Shown in pieces: positions 1-7,858 of a stretch of DNA of 28,003 nt. The first letter of the stretch is position 1. Each line of letters begins with the position of its first letter. The notes beneath the pieces were generated by a model that saw only the letters and a program-made list of their open reading frames with translations, had not been told where the DNA came from and did not search any database. The position numbers were made by a program, and so were the translations under genes. Origin of the DNA: an uncultured Oscillibacter sp. (GTDB lineage Bacteria; Bacillota; Clostridia; Oscillospirales; Oscillospiraceae); assembly GCA_900551885.1 (NCBI GenBank), contig URXS01000015.1, forward strand, positions 1 to 28,003, written 5' to 3'.

Positions 1-419
1 TAGCCGGGAGCGGGACACAGCCACTTCACCACCGGCTCCTTGCACCAGGGACGCTCACTGTGCAGCAGGCCGTGGGTATATGCCTTGGAAACCGTATCGT
101 ACATCAACTGGAGGCTGGCGTTGCCGCCCACGAACACCTGCTCGGGCTTGCAGCCCAGGATCTCGGCAAAGAGACGTTTGGCAGCAGGCAGGCCGCTGAG
201 CTCACCGTAGTTACGCACATCCACGCCATCGGAGACATAGTCCTCGGGCTTCTGCATCAATGCAAAAATGTCGCTGACCAGATCCAACTGGGCCTTGCCG
301 GGCTTGCCCCGGGCCATGTTCAGCTTCAGGCCCCGGGACTTCAGGTCCTCGTATTCCTTGGTAAGGCGGGCGTACTCCTCCTTCCGCTCCTGGGGCGTCA
401 TCTGGGGATAAGCGGTCAT
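1..419 (-). CDS. Aspartate-type aminotransferase, N-terminal part (cut by window edge)
   Basis: A PLP-dependent class I aminotransferase whose first 139 codons are visible; the rest lies beyond base 1. The N-terminus runs MTAYPQMTPQERKEEY, followed by the motifs NMARGKPGKAQLDL and RNYGELSGLPAAK and a VGGNASLQLMYD segment. This pattern is that of the Asp_aminotransf family (PF12897, subgroup Ic aspartate aminotransferases), cytosolic enzymes that exchange amino groups between aspartate and 2-oxoglutarate. The PLP lysine is outside the window, so catalysis cannot be checked. The ATG at 419-417 follows an AAGGATG ribosome site, and a good sigma-A-type promoter lies just upstream. The gene is transcribed alone and leftward here. 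Family recognition is from memory of the motifs. Confidence 0.85.
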   Translation of the reverse strand, partial: MTAYPQMTPQERKEEYARLTKEYEDLKSRGLKLNMARGKPGKAQLDLVSDIFALMQKPEDYVSDGVDVRNYGELSGLPAAKRLFAEILGCKPEQVFVGGNASLQLMYDTVSKAYTHGLLHSERPWCKEPVVKWLCPAPG

Positions 420-461
420 ATGGATCATCCTTTCCAATTTGTTCTATCCAAATATCAATTC

Positions 462-490
462 AGTATACCGATTTTTCAAGAAACTTGCAA
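462..490 (-). promoter_or_regulatory. Sigma-A-type promoter of the aminotransferase gene
   Basis: On the minus strand TTGCAA (490-485) and TATACT (467-462) are separated by exactly 17 bases, about 45 bases before the ATG at 419. Confidence 0.6.
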
Positions 491-512
491 GCTCTATTTT
501 TCCCGGAAGCAA

Positions 513-546
513 CTACGGACCCGCCGGTATCCCGGCGGGTCCGTAG
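513..546 (-). terminator. Perfect 15-bp hairpin after the Cys-rich gene
   Basis: The arms CTACGGACCCGCCGG (513-527) and their exact complement (532-546) leave a 4-base loop. The hairpin starts 8 bases after the stop codon of the leftward gene ending at 554. The following minus-strand sequence is only modestly T-rich, so it may also act as an mRNA 3' end barrier. Confidence 0.6.
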
Positions 547-553
547 CAGGCTT

Positions 554-910
554 TCAACGGCAGTGGCAACCACCCGCGCCGCCGTCGGCGCAGGCGATGG
601 TGGGATCACCGGTGGACATGGTCACACCGTAACACACCGGAATGGACACGCAGACCTGCTGGGTCAGCGTGACGGTGCAGTGAGTCTTGTCACTGCTGGT
701 GACGCAGGTGACACTGGGGCTCCCCTGGCAAGTAACCGTGGGGCTTCCCAGGGTGGTGGTGGGCGCCAGGACCACCGGGGCCGAAACATCTACACATTGA
801 GTACTGACCTTATTACAGCCGCTGATGGGGCAGGAGGTCTCCTCCGCTTGGCAGGGCCGAATGCTATCATGCTCATAGGCTTCATTGATACGCAAAGTAA
901 ACTCCCTCAT
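554..910 (-). CDS. Small Cys-rich protein of unknown function
   Basis: A 118-residue protein with no family I can name. It opens MREFTLRINEAYEHDSIRPC and then carries about ten cysteines in a Thr/Val-rich, low-complexity body with repeated short strands such as SPTVTCQGSPSVTCV. It ends in a Gly/Cys tail, GGAGGCHCR. There is no signal peptide or membrane helix. The ATG at 910 lies only two bases after AAGGAA, which is too close for normal initiation, so a TTG a few codons in (after GAGGGAG) or an upstream start is possible. The strong hairpin directly after the stop supports a real transcription unit. The composition suggests a structural, coat-like or metal-binding protein, but that is a guess. 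Confidence 0.6.
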   Translation of the reverse strand: MREFTLRINEAYEHDSIRPCQAEETSCPISGCNKVSTQCVDVSAPVVLAPTTTLGSPTVTCQGSPSVTCVTSSDKTHCTVTLTQQVCVSIPVCYGVTMSTGDPTIACADGGAGGCHCR

Positions 911-1068
911 TTCCTTGAGATTGCGCCCCAGCGGGGCCGCACGGACCGCCGGCGGCGGTCACGACCTCTCGCCGGGAGTGCAGTCCATTCTATGCGGACC
1001 GACGCTGTCCTGCACCTGAAGAAAACCGGCAAAAGCTCCGAAGCCACCCCTTTCTTTTTCGGGAGGGC

Positions 1069-1097
1069 TTTTCCTTTTTCCAAAGGCATGTTATAAT
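1069..1097 (+). promoter_or_regulatory. Probable promoter of the MATE gene
   Basis: A perfect TATAAT at 1092-1097 lies 43 bases before the ATG. At 17-base spacing the -35 would be TTTTCC (1069-1074), a poor match. Bases 911-1068 between the divergent genes show no other feature to me. Confidence 0.45.
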
Positions 1098-1139
1098 TTC
1101 GTTAAGATTACGTAATTTCAGGAAAGGCGGAGATGACCC

Positions 1140-2504
1140 ATGGAGGACCTGCAGGAACAAAAATTTCACCATCTGACGGAGGACCCGGTCAGTGGCCTGA
1201 TCTGCCGGCTGGCCTTGCCCTGCATCATCAGTATGCTGGTGACTGCCTTTTACAACATGGCGGACACTTTTTTCGTTGGCATGCTGAAAAGTAACCCGGC
1301 CACCGGCGCCGTAGGCGTAGTGTTCTCCCTAATGTCCATTATTCAGGCGGTGGGATTTTTCTTCGGCCACGGCAGCGGCAACTTTATCTCCCGGGAACTG
1401 GGCAAACACCATACGGAGGAGGCCTCCAACATGGCCGCTACCGGCTTTTTCTCCGCTTTGGCCACAGGTCTCCTCATCTGCGTCCTGGGTCAGATCTTTC
1501 TGACACCTCTGGCCAATCTCCTGGGCTCCACCCCCACCATTCTGCCCTATGCCCGGGACTATATGCGGGTGATTCTTCTGGGTGCTCCCTGGATGACCGC
1601 CTCTCTGGTCCTCAACAATCAACTGCGTTTTCAGGGCAGCGCCATGTACGGTATGGTGGGCATCGTCAGCGGTGCGGTGCTGAACATTGGGCTGGACCCT
1701 CTGCTGATCTTCGTATTTGACATGGGCATCGCCGGGGCCGCCTGGGCCACCATCCTCAGCCAGTTCGTCAGCTTCTGCCTGCTGCTGGTGGGCTGCACCC
1801 GGGGTGGCAACCTCCATATCCACATCTCCCGGGTCCAACTCAAGGGCAGCTACTATCTGATGATCATCAAGGGCGGCCTGCCCTCCCTGGCCCGGCAGGG
1901 TCTGGCCAGCGTGGCCACCATCTGCCTCAACTGGGCCGCCCGCCCCTACGGAGACGCCGTCATCGCCGCTATGGGCGTGGTACAGCGGATCATGACCTTC
2001 GGCGCCTCCGCCATGATCGGCTTCGGCCAGGGGTTCCAGCCGGTGTGCGGCTTCAATTACGGCGCCAGGCTCTACCACCGTGTGCTGGAGGGATTCCGCT
2101 TCTGCTTCCGCAGCTCCACGATTTTTCTCCTGTGCATGGGCATCCTGGGCTTCGCCTTCGCCCCCCAGATCGTGGCGGTGTTTCGGGATGACCCGGAGGT
2201 CATCGCCTGCGGTGCCGCGGCGCTCCGGTTTCAGTGTGTCACCTTCTGCTTTCAGGGCTGGATCGTCATGAGCAACATGATGCTGCAAACCATCGGCCGC
2301 ACCGGACCCGCCACCTTCATCGCCATGGCCCGGCAGGGCATCTTCTTTATCCCTCTGGTGGCCATCCTCTCCCTGTCTCTGGGGGTCCTGGGCATTCAGA
2401 TGACCCAGGCGGTCTCCGACCTGTTTACCCTGGCCTGCGCCATTCCGCTGCAGAAGAAGGTCCTGCGGGAACTGGCGGCAGAATCCACCCCTGCAACAGC
2501 CTGA
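1140..2504 (+). CDS. MATE family multidrug/Na+ antiporter
   Basis: A 454-residue polytopic membrane protein of the MATE family (MatE, usual length 440-470). These are inner-membrane antiporters that expel cationic drugs or metabolites in exchange for Na+ or H+. The sequence shows two six-helix halves. The first includes PCIISMLVTAFYNMADTFFVG, the classic first-helix signature with the N-M-x-D-x-F motif. The second begins near residue 240 (GLPSLARQGLASV) and includes GFGQGFQPVCGFNYGA. The ATG at 1140 follows GGAG with a 7-base spacer; a nearby ATG at 1133 is in another frame. The gene is monocistronic and followed by a bidirectional terminator. The substrate cannot be told from sequence. Confidence 0.93.
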   Translation: MEDLQEQKFHHLTEDPVSGLICRLALPCIISMLVTAFYNMADTFFVGMLKSNPATGAVGVVFSLMSIIQAVGFFFGHGSGNFISRELGKHHTEEASNMAATGFFSALATGLLICVLGQIFLTPLANLLGSTPTILPYARDYMRVILLGAPWMTASLVLNNQLRFQGSAMYGMVGIVSGAVLNIGLDPLLIFVFDMGIAGAAWATILSQFVSFCLLLVGCTRGGNLHIHISRVQLKGSYYLMIIKGGLPSLARQGLASVATICLNWAARPYGDAVIAAMGVVQRIMTFGASAMIGFGQGFQPVCGFNYGARLYHRVLEGFRFCFRSSTIFLLCMGILGFAFAPQIVAVFRDDPEVIACGAAALRFQCVTFCFQGWIVMSNMMLQTIGRTGPATFIAMARQGIFFIPLVAILSLSLGVLGIQMTQAVSDLFTLACAIPLQKKVLRELAAESTPATA

Positions 2505-2549
2505 CCTGCAAAAAACGCACGCCGCTCCCACCAGGAGGCGCATGAAAAG

Positions 2550-2580
2550 AGCGGGACGACCCCAGTGGGGCCGTCCCGCT
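2550..2580. terminator. Bidirectional terminator between MATE and PfkB genes
   Basis: The arms AGCGGGACG and CGTCCCGCT, with an inner CCCC/GGGG pair and an AGT loop, sit between two convergent genes. There is an A-run on the left and a TTTA on the right. Confidence 0.75.
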
Positions 2581-2596
2581 TTACAACATATGCAGC

Positions 2597-3472
2597 TCAA
2601 TAGAATTCCTTCATGTATGCCTCCACATCGGCCCGGGTTCCCTGGAAGGGGCCCGGCGTCTCCATCTTCAGAGAGACCAGCGCCGTGGCGGTCCGCAAAG
2701 CGGTGGGGATATCCTGGGTCAATCGCTCATTGATGTATCCGGCAAAGGTGGTGTCGCCCCGGCCGGTGCGGCCGGAGAGGTTCCGGGCCTTGATGGGGCA
2801 GGTATAGATCTCCTTGCCGTCATAGACCAGTACCTCGGTATTGTGGGTAATGAGAATCTCCTTGGCACCCCAGCCGTAGAGGACCTTTGCGGCCTCCGCC
2901 CGGTCCGTGAGACCGGTCAGGATCTCTGCCTCGGCGGCGTCGGTCTTCAGAAAGCGGACGTAGGGCAGCATCTCCTTCTTCTCCGCCCAGTCGTGGTAGA
3001 CCATGCCGCCGTTTTCCACCCAGCGCAGCATGCACTGGACATCGATGGCCACCATGGCGTGCTGGGCGGCGAAGGGGATCATTTCGTTGGGGATATCTCC
3101 GCCCACCAGGCCCGCCAGATGCCAGATGGCCGCGTCAATCTCCGGCACCTCGTCGGTGCGGTAGGGGGCGATCACACTGTCCACGGTGGAGGTCCGGCGC
3201 TCCCGGTCCGCCGTGTGGTAGACGTTCTTGGTAACAAAGGACTTCTCACTGACCAGGGGGTAGACTGTGATGTTGGGGGCCTTGGCAAAGGCCTCTTTCA
3301 AATCCACCTCCGGGTCCGCCTTGGGCAGCACGGCGATCTTGTGTCCGATGTTGGCGGCGGCGTAGCCGGAGTAGTACACGGCGCCGCCGATGGCCTTGAC
3401 CGTGGTCCCGTCGTAGTCCACATTGGTGTCCCGGGCCACCTCACCGATAATCAGGGAATCAAACTGGCTCAT
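2597..3472 (-). CDS. PfkB-family carbohydrate kinase
   Basis: A 291-residue cytosolic sugar kinase of the ribokinase/PfkB fold, transferring the ATP gamma-phosphate to a sugar or nucleoside. The substrate-side GG motif is AIGGAVYYSG (about 28-36). The C-terminal ATP/anion-hole signature is SGRTGRGDTTFAGY with the catalytic base at Asp240; the usual GAGD is GRGD here, a mild variant. An upstream reading frame exists, but the ATG at 3472 has AGGAG eight bases ahead and forms an ATGA overlap with the stop of the PHP gene, so translation is probably coupled. The substrate is not identifiable. Its place behind a LacI regulator and opposite a transketolase operon suggests a pentose or related ketose. 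Confidence is high for the family and low for the substrate. Confidence 0.88.
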   Translation of the reverse strand: MSQFDSLIIGEVARDTNVDYDGTTVKAIGGAVYYSGYAAANIGHKIAVLPKADPEVDLKEAFAKAPNITVYPLVSEKSFVTKNVYHTADRERRTSTVDSVIAPYRTDEVPEIDAAIWHLAGLVGGDIPNEMIPFAAQHAMVAIDVQCMLRWVENGGMVYHDWAEKKEMLPYVRFLKTDAAEAEILTGLTDRAEAAKVLYGWGAKEILITHNTEVLVYDGKEIYTCPIKARNLSGRTGRGDTTFAGYINERLTQDIPTALRTATALVSLKMETPGPFQGTRADVEAYMKEFY

Positions 3473-4197
3473 TTCCCGCTCTCCTTTCTGATCTCCTCGT
3501 CCGCGTCCACGAACGTCTGGAACTCCGGGCTCCACAGGTGGAAGCGCCCGCTTTCAATCATGGCTTTATAGGCGTAGGAATCCTTCACCCGCTCCGGCAG
3601 AATCACGCCCGCACGGGCCTCGTCCCCGTCCCGGTGGGTATCGGACCCGGCCAGGCGGTAGTACTCGGGATGGCGGCGGCAAAGGGCCAGAGCCTTGTCG
3701 TTGTTGTTCTCGTGGCGGGGATTGCCGTTGATGATCTCCGCCCCGTGGACAGCGGTCTCCTGGACCGGGGCGCTGCCCTTGCGGAAGGGGTGGGCGTGGA
3801 TGATGAGGACCTGATCGTGGAACTTGTCGTAGAACTCCTGGGCGCTCATGCAGCACATATAGGGGTTGGAGCGCAGCCACTGCTCATCAATGCCGTAAAC
3901 CAGGTAGTCGTTGTCATTTTCCGGAAATCGCAGCTCCGCGCCCAGGATCACGTCCAGTCCCACTTCGTCGCCGTGGGCTTTGGAGGCGTGATAGCCGGAG
4001 AGGTAGTGATCCATCACATGGTCCCAGTTGTGGTCCGTGTCGATGCGGGACAGGTACTCCGGGTGCAGGTGATCCGTGACCACCAGGCCGGTAAAGCCGT
4101 TGCGCACATAGCGGTCCACCACGTCGGCGGCGGGCAGGTGCCCGCACTTGCTGGTCTCCGCTGTATGGGTATGCGGGTCGTACAAATATCCGTTCAT
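3469..4197 (-). CDS. PHP-domain phosphoesterase
   Basis: A 242-residue member of the PHP family, metal-dependent TIM-barrel phosphoesterases such as histidinol phosphatase and nucleoside (cyclic) phosphate hydrolases. Metal-binding motifs appear in order: DPHTHT (His9, His11), TDHLH (about 41-45), GAELRF, the IIHAHPFR segment and GSDTHRDGD near the C-terminus. Together these make a complete trinuclear-type site. The ATG at 4197 has AAAGGAAG about ten bases ahead. It lies 61 bases after the LacI gene and overlaps the kinase gene by four bases, so regulator, phosphoesterase and kinase probably form one leftward operon. A kinase next to a phosphatase suggests processing of a phosphorylated sugar; the substrate is unknown. 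Confidence 0.85.
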   Translation of the reverse strand: MNGYLYDPHTHTAETSKCGHLPAADVVDRYVRNGFTGLVVTDHLHPEYLSRIDTDHNWDHVMDHYLSGYHASKAHGDEVGLDVILGAELRFPENDNDYLVYGIDEQWLRSNPYMCCMSAQEFYDKFHDQVLIIHAHPFRKGSAPVQETAVHGAEIINGNPRHENNNDKALALCRRHPEYYRLAGSDTHRDGDEARAGVILPERVKDSYAYKAMIESGRFHLWSPEFQTFVDADEEIRKESGK

Positions 4198-4258
4198 ATT
4201 GTTTCCGCTTCCTTTATAAAGTATTGTAAATTTACTGTTCGCGTCTCTTTGCCACTAC

Positions 4259-5263
4259 TCATCGTAGGCTGTCACAGGTATCCCGCTTGATCAGTGTCGG
4301 CATCAATATCTGATGGGCGTAGCCCTGGGTACCGTTTTCGATCCGGTCCCGCAGCATCTCCACCGCCTGGACCGCCATGGCCCGCTTGGGCTGCTCGATA
4401 GTGGTCAGTTCAATCCGTGGCAAAGCCGTAGAGGGGATGTCGTCGAATCCAATCAAGCTCAGCCTGCCTGGAATGGCAATCCGCAGTTCGTCCGCCGCCT
4501 TCAGGATACCCAAGGCGTTGGAATCCGTGGAGGCAAAAATAGCGGTATAGTCGATGGGCCGGGAGAACAGGTCTTTGGCCATCTGATAGCCGTTTTCAAT
4601 AGAGGAGCGGGAATACTCACTGTTATAAAACCGCTGGCGGAGCCCCAGTTCCTGGCAAGCCCGCATGTACCCCTCCGCCCGAAGCTGGTGGGTGGTGGAG
4701 TGACGGCGCCCAAAGTATAAAATCTCCCGGTGGCCCAGCTCCCAGAGGTACCGGGTGCCGATATAGGTGCCCCAACTGTTGTCCGCGGCCACGTAGCTCT
4801 GGGGCTGATCCCGCAGGTTTTCCCCCAGGAACACGGTTGGCACCTGGTTGGTATAGGCCTGGATGTTCTCATAGGTCTTGGGACTCTGGGGAACGATCAG
4901 AATGCCGTCCACCTGGCGGCCCAACAGCAGCTTCACCACGGTTTTTTCCTGCCGCAGATCCGGACCGGAGTTGCACAGCATGATGTTATACCCATGGGAA
5001 CGGGCGCTCATCTCCGCGTAGTAGGCCAACTGGGACATGAATTCATTGTCGATAGCCGGCACCACCAGTCCGATCAGATCCGTCTTTTTCATGACCATGG
5101 ACCGGGCCACATAGTTGGTGGTATAGCCCATCTCATCGCACAGCTTGATAATCCGCTCCCGGGTGGCGCCGCTGATCTGGGGACTTCCGGACAGGGCGCG
5201 GGACACAGTGGCGTAGGATACGCCGGCAGCTTTTGCCACATCCTTCAGCGTTACATTTTTCAT
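4259..5263 (-). CDS. LacI-family transcriptional regulator
   Basis: A 334-residue repressor-type regulator. The N-terminal helix-turn-helix is VTLKDVAKAAGVSYATVSRA (about 4-23) with the hinge following. The effector domain of periplasmic-binding fold covers roughly 60-330 (LIGLVVPAIDNEFMS, GILIVPQSP, AIFASTDSNALGIL, LSLIGFDDIPS). The ATG at 5263, not upstream ATGs, matches the family N-terminus and has AAAAAGGACG ahead. It heads the PHP-kinase genes and faces a transketolase operon. Two identical operator-like palindromes lie in the divergent gap, one inside its own leader, which suggests autoregulation and control of the opposite operon. The ligand is probably a sugar or sugar phosphate handled by these enzymes. 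Confidence 0.93.
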   Translation of the reverse strand: MKNVTLKDVAKAAGVSYATVSRALSGSPQISGATRERIIKLCDEMGYTTNYVARSMVMKKTDLIGLVVPAIDNEFMSQLAYYAEMSARSHGYNIMLCNSGPDLRQEKTVVKLLLGRQVDGILIVPQSPKTYENIQAYTNQVPTVFLGENLRDQPQSYVAADNSWGTYIGTRYLWELGHREILYFGRRHSTTHQLRAEGYMRACQELGLRQRFYNSEYSRSSIENGYQMAKDLFSRPIDYTAIFASTDSNALGILKAADELRIAIPGRLSLIGFDDIPSTALPRIELTTIEQPKRAMAVQAVEMLRDRIENGTQGYAHQILMPTLIKRDTCDSLR

Positions 5264-5313
5264 TGCGCATCGTCCTTTTTCCTGAGCAGTTGATGATGCT
5301 TGAAGGGTCTTCC

Positions 5314-5333
5314 AAATCGCAAACGTTTCCGTT
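5314..5333. promoter_or_regulatory. LacI-type operator, copy 1 (regulator leader)
   Basis: AAATCGCAAACGTTTCCGTT contains the near-palindrome CGcAAACGTTTcCG with the central CG typical of LacI/PurR/CcpA sites. It lies 50 bases before the lacI-type start and about 45-65 bases downstream of the predicted transcription start, where bound repressor would block elongation. Confidence 0.65.
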
Positions 5334-5384
5334 CTGTTGAAAGAGGCAGTCCCCCAGAGCTTTTTCCATGGACCGCCCATCAAA

Positions 5385-5413
5385 ATAATAAACTATAATC
5401 ATCAAATTGTCAA
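5385..5413 (-). promoter_or_regulatory. Consensus promoter for the LacI-PHP-PfkB operon
   Basis: On the minus strand a perfect TTGACA (5413-5408) and TATTAT (5390-5385) are separated by 17 bases. Transcription should start near 5378, giving a leader of about 115 bases that contains operator copy 1. Confidence 0.75.
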
Positions 5414-5525
5414 TATCATTCTGGAAATTGTGCTGTTTTTTGTACAGAATAGAGTAAATCTCTTTCTACCTCTATCAAAAGCATCTTTTTTAAAAAGTGT
5501 CTGTTTTTATCAAAAAATTTTAAAA

Positions 5526-5545
5526 AAATCGCAAACGTTTCCGTT
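5526..5545. promoter_or_regulatory. LacI-type operator, copy 2
   Basis: An exact 20-base copy of the site at 5314-5333, with centres 212 bases apart (about 20 helical turns). It lies in the AT-rich middle of the divergent gap, about 100 bases ahead of the predicted -35 of the transketolase promoter. This spacing would suit looping between the two sites. Confidence 0.65.
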
Positions 5546-5647
5546 TTTGGTTACAAGCGGCCGTTTCCCGTCCGGTAAAAGGAGACATTTTTCATCCGAA
5601 TCACCTGGAACCGTTGCGAAAATAGATCGTTAAAATGTAAATTGTCA

Positions 5648-5677
5648 TTGACGTAGCCTATGAAACTGCGGTAAAAT
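5648..5677 (+). promoter_or_regulatory. Predicted promoter of the transketolase operon
   Basis: TTGACG (5648-5653) and TAAAAT (5672-5677) have an 18-base spacer. Transcription from here would give a leader of about 270 bases before the ATG at 5956. Confidence 0.5.
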
Positions 5678-5853
5678 ATGTAATGGGACAGGTGCGCCAT
5701 GGATATATGCGCGCTTGCCTTGCCCGGCGGCTTCCGTTCAGCCTCTGTCCGCCTTCCAACTTGGAAGTGCGGCAATTTATTGAGTCTGCGGAAAACGATT
5801 ACCTTTTGTGTGAACGCACACGCTTTCCGCCGGACCTGTTCTACTCCCAGGCG

Positions 5854-5880
5854 CCTCCCTTTGATGAGGGAGGTCTTTTC
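5854..5880 (+). promoter_or_regulatory. Attenuator-like hairpin in the transketolase leader
   Basis: CCTCCCT (5854-5860) pairs with AGGGAGG (5867-5873) around a 6-base loop and is followed by TCTTTTC. It lies 75 bases before the start codon and resembles a weak intrinsic terminator. No known riboswitch is recognised in the surrounding leader. Confidence 0.35.
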
Positions 5881-5955
5881 CGAGGTGAAACCTGCTCCGT
5901 ACTCTCTATGGGGAGGACGGCGCTCAAAAATGAAAAGGAAAGGAAGAAACACCTG

Positions 5956-6789
5956 ATGAACGAGAAAAAATGCAAGGTTCTGGCGGCGCAGATCCGGCTG
6001 GAAACGCTGAAGGTCATCCACTCCCGTGGATTCGGCCATGTGGGCGGCTCCATGGACCTGGCCGACCTGATGGCCGTCCTGTATGGAGAGGTCATGAAGT
6101 TCGATCCCAAGAACCCCCGGTGGGAGGACCGTGACTGGCTGGTACTCTCCAAGGGTCACGCCGGCCCCGTGGCTTACGCCACCTTCGGGATCATGGGCTT
6201 CTATCCCATGGAGGAAGCCTACACCCTGAATCATCCCCACACCAGATTCCCCAGCCACACCGACCGCAAACTGACTCCCGGCGTGGACCTGACCACCGGC
6301 TCTCTGGGCCAGGGCGCCTCCACTGCCACCGGCGCGGCTCTGGGCAACAAGATCGACGGCCGCGACAACCATGTCTTCTGTGTCATCGGCGACGGTGAGG
6401 CGGACGAGGGCGAGGTCTGGGAGGCTTTCCACTTCGCCTATGCCCACAAGCTGGACAACATCATCTACTTCATCGACAACAATGGCTATCAGTTGGATGG
6501 TCCCACCGATGACATTCTGGCCCATGGCGACATTGCCAAGAAGGCTGCCTCCTTCGGCCTGTTCACCCAGGAAATCGACGGCCACGATGTGACCGCTATT
6601 TATGACGCCATCCAGAAGGCCTATGCTACCAAGGGCGTGCCGAGCTGCATCGTCCTGAAGACCAGCAAGGGCAAGGGCGCCACCTTCGCTGAGCCCAAGC
6701 ACGACCATTCCTCTCAGCCCAGCGAAGAGCAGTGGACTGAGGCTCTGGCCGCTGCGGAAAAGGCTTACGAAGACGCCAAGAACGCTTAA
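5956..6789 (+). CDS. Transketolase, N-terminal subunit
   Basis: A 277-residue subunit carrying the thiamine-diphosphate-binding half of a split transketolase, which moves two-carbon ketol units between ketose and aldose (phosphates). Visible motifs are HSRGFGHVGGS (22-32), SKGHAGP with His68, TTGSLGQG (113-120) and the ThDP/Mg site from GDGEADEGEVWEAF (145-158) to IDNNGYQ. An open frame continues far upstream, but the ATG at 5956 follows AAAGGAAAGGAAG and matches the family start. The partner subunit begins 15 bases after the stop. A second housekeeping transketolase cannot be excluded elsewhere; this copy appears to be under LacI control, hinting at a specialised substrate. Confidence 0.92.
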   Translation: MNEKKCKVLAAQIRLETLKVIHSRGFGHVGGSMDLADLMAVLYGEVMKFDPKNPRWEDRDWLVLSKGHAGPVAYATFGIMGFYPMEEAYTLNHPHTRFPSHTDRKLTPGVDLTTGSLGQGASTATGAALGNKIDGRDNHVFCVIGDGEADEGEVWEAFHFAYAHKLDNIIYFIDNNGYQLDGPTDDILAHGDIAKKAASFGLFTQEIDGHDVTAIYDAIQKAYATKGVPSCIVLKTSKGKGATFAEPKHDHSSQPSEEQWTEALAAAEKAYEDAKNA

Positions 6790-6804
6790 AAGGAGGGTGA
6801 GATC

Positions 6805-7779
6805 ATGAACGTGAAACTGATTGGCAAACATGAAAAGGATTCCCGGGCCTGCCGGGACGGTCTCGCTCTGACGCTGAACGAGATGATGGCGGAGGACAAG
6901 TCCATCTGCTACGTGGACTGCGACCTGATGGGCTGCATCAACACCAAGATGCTGCGCAAGAACTACCCCGACCGGGCCTTTGAGGCCGGTATCGCCGAGG
7001 GCAACGCCGCCGGCGTGGCCGCAGGCCTTGCCGCCACCGGCAAGAAGGTGTTCTTCCATTCCTTCGGCACCTTCTCCTCCCGCCGTTGCTATGACCAGAT
7101 CTACATGTCCGCTGCCTACGCCGGGCTGACCGTCCATGTGCTGGGCTCCGACGCCGGCGTCACCGCTGCCTTCAACGGCGGTACCCATATGCCGCTGGAG
7201 GACGCGGCCATGTACCTGTCCATCCCCGAGACCACAGTGATGGATCCCGCCGACTATGCCCAGTTGGAGAGCATCACCCGCCAGCTTCCCGGCATCACCA
7301 AGGGCGTGACCTACACCCGCTTTGTCCGCAAGGGCATCATCAAGGTCTATGAGGACGGCTCCGAGTTTGAGATCGGCAAGGGCGTGGTGCTCCACGAGTC
7401 CGACAAGGATGTTGCCACCATCATCACTTCCGGCATCATGGTGGACGAGAGCCTGAAAGCTTACGAGGCACTGGCCGCGGAGGGTATCTCCGTTCGGGTC
7501 ATCGATATGTTCACCTGGAAACCTCTGGACGAGGAGCTGGTGATCAAGGCCGCCAAGGAGACCGGCGCCATCGTTACCGCTGAGAACCACAACGTCACCT
7601 GCGGCCTGGGCAGCGTGGTGGCCAATTGCCTGGCCAAGAACGCCCCCACCATCCAGGAATTTGTGGGCGTTCAGGATCAGTTCGGCCAGGTGGGTCCCCA
7701 GGACTTCCTGATGGACGAGTACGGTCTGCGCGCCGCCAACATCGTCGCCGCTGTGAAGAAGGCCATTTCCCGCAAGTAA
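6805..7779 (+). CDS. Transketolase, C-terminal subunit
   Basis: A 324-residue partner subunit with the pyrimidine-binding domain followed by the C-terminal transketolase domain. The catalytic glutamate that activates the thiamine ring is Glu65 in EAGIAEGNA (60-68). The segment usually read as GPTHQPIED is GGTHMPLED here, a substitution in a loop near the active site that may affect substrate choice. The C-terminal domain shows ISVRVIDMFTWKPLD and AIVTAENHNV. The ATG follows a near-perfect AAGGAGG. The two subunits form an alpha2beta2-type enzyme, as usual for split transketolases of Firmicutes, in the cytosol. It is co-transcribed with the upstream subunit and probably with the dehydrogenase downstream. 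Confidence 0.93.
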   Translation: MNVKLIGKHEKDSRACRDGLALTLNEMMAEDKSICYVDCDLMGCINTKMLRKNYPDRAFEAGIAEGNAAGVAAGLAATGKKVFFHSFGTFSSRRCYDQIYMSAAYAGLTVHVLGSDAGVTAAFNGGTHMPLEDAAMYLSIPETTVMDPADYAQLESITRQLPGITKGVTYTRFVRKGIIKVYEDGSEFEIGKGVVLHESDKDVATIITSGIMVDESLKAYEALAAEGISVRVIDMFTWKPLDEELVIKAAKETGAIVTAENHNVTCGLGSVVANCLAKNAPTIQEFVGVQDQFGQVGPQDFLMDEYGLRAANIVAAVKKAISRK

Positions 7780-7791
7780 ATCCGGATACCC

Positions 7792-7816
7792 GGCAGGGCC
7801 CTTACCGGGCCCTGCC
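7792..7816 (+). terminator. Intercistronic GC-rich hairpin
   Basis: GGCAGGGCCC (7792-7801) and GGGCCCTGCC (7807-7816) form a perfect 10-bp stem with loop TTACC. No T-run follows, so it more likely stabilises the upstream mRNA or lowers read-through to the dehydrogenase than stops transcription fully. Confidence 0.45.
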
Positions 7817-7858
7817 TGTATCGCCATATCTCAAAATTTTGAAAAGGAGAACGAAACC

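Noticed and set aside
60..632. 190-codon plus-strand frame at the left edge
   Set aside because: Antisense to the aminotransferase and running through the Cys-rich gene terminator.
1329..2600. 423-codon minus-strand frame across the MATE gene
   Set aside because: Antisense shadow of a clear transporter, low-complexity His/Gln/Gly-rich.
5551..7827. 758-codon open frame on the minus strand
   Set aside because: It lies antisense to both transketolase genes and to their leader, with a Gly/Val/His-rich composition typical of the reverse frame of GC-rich genes and no ribosome site or family motif.
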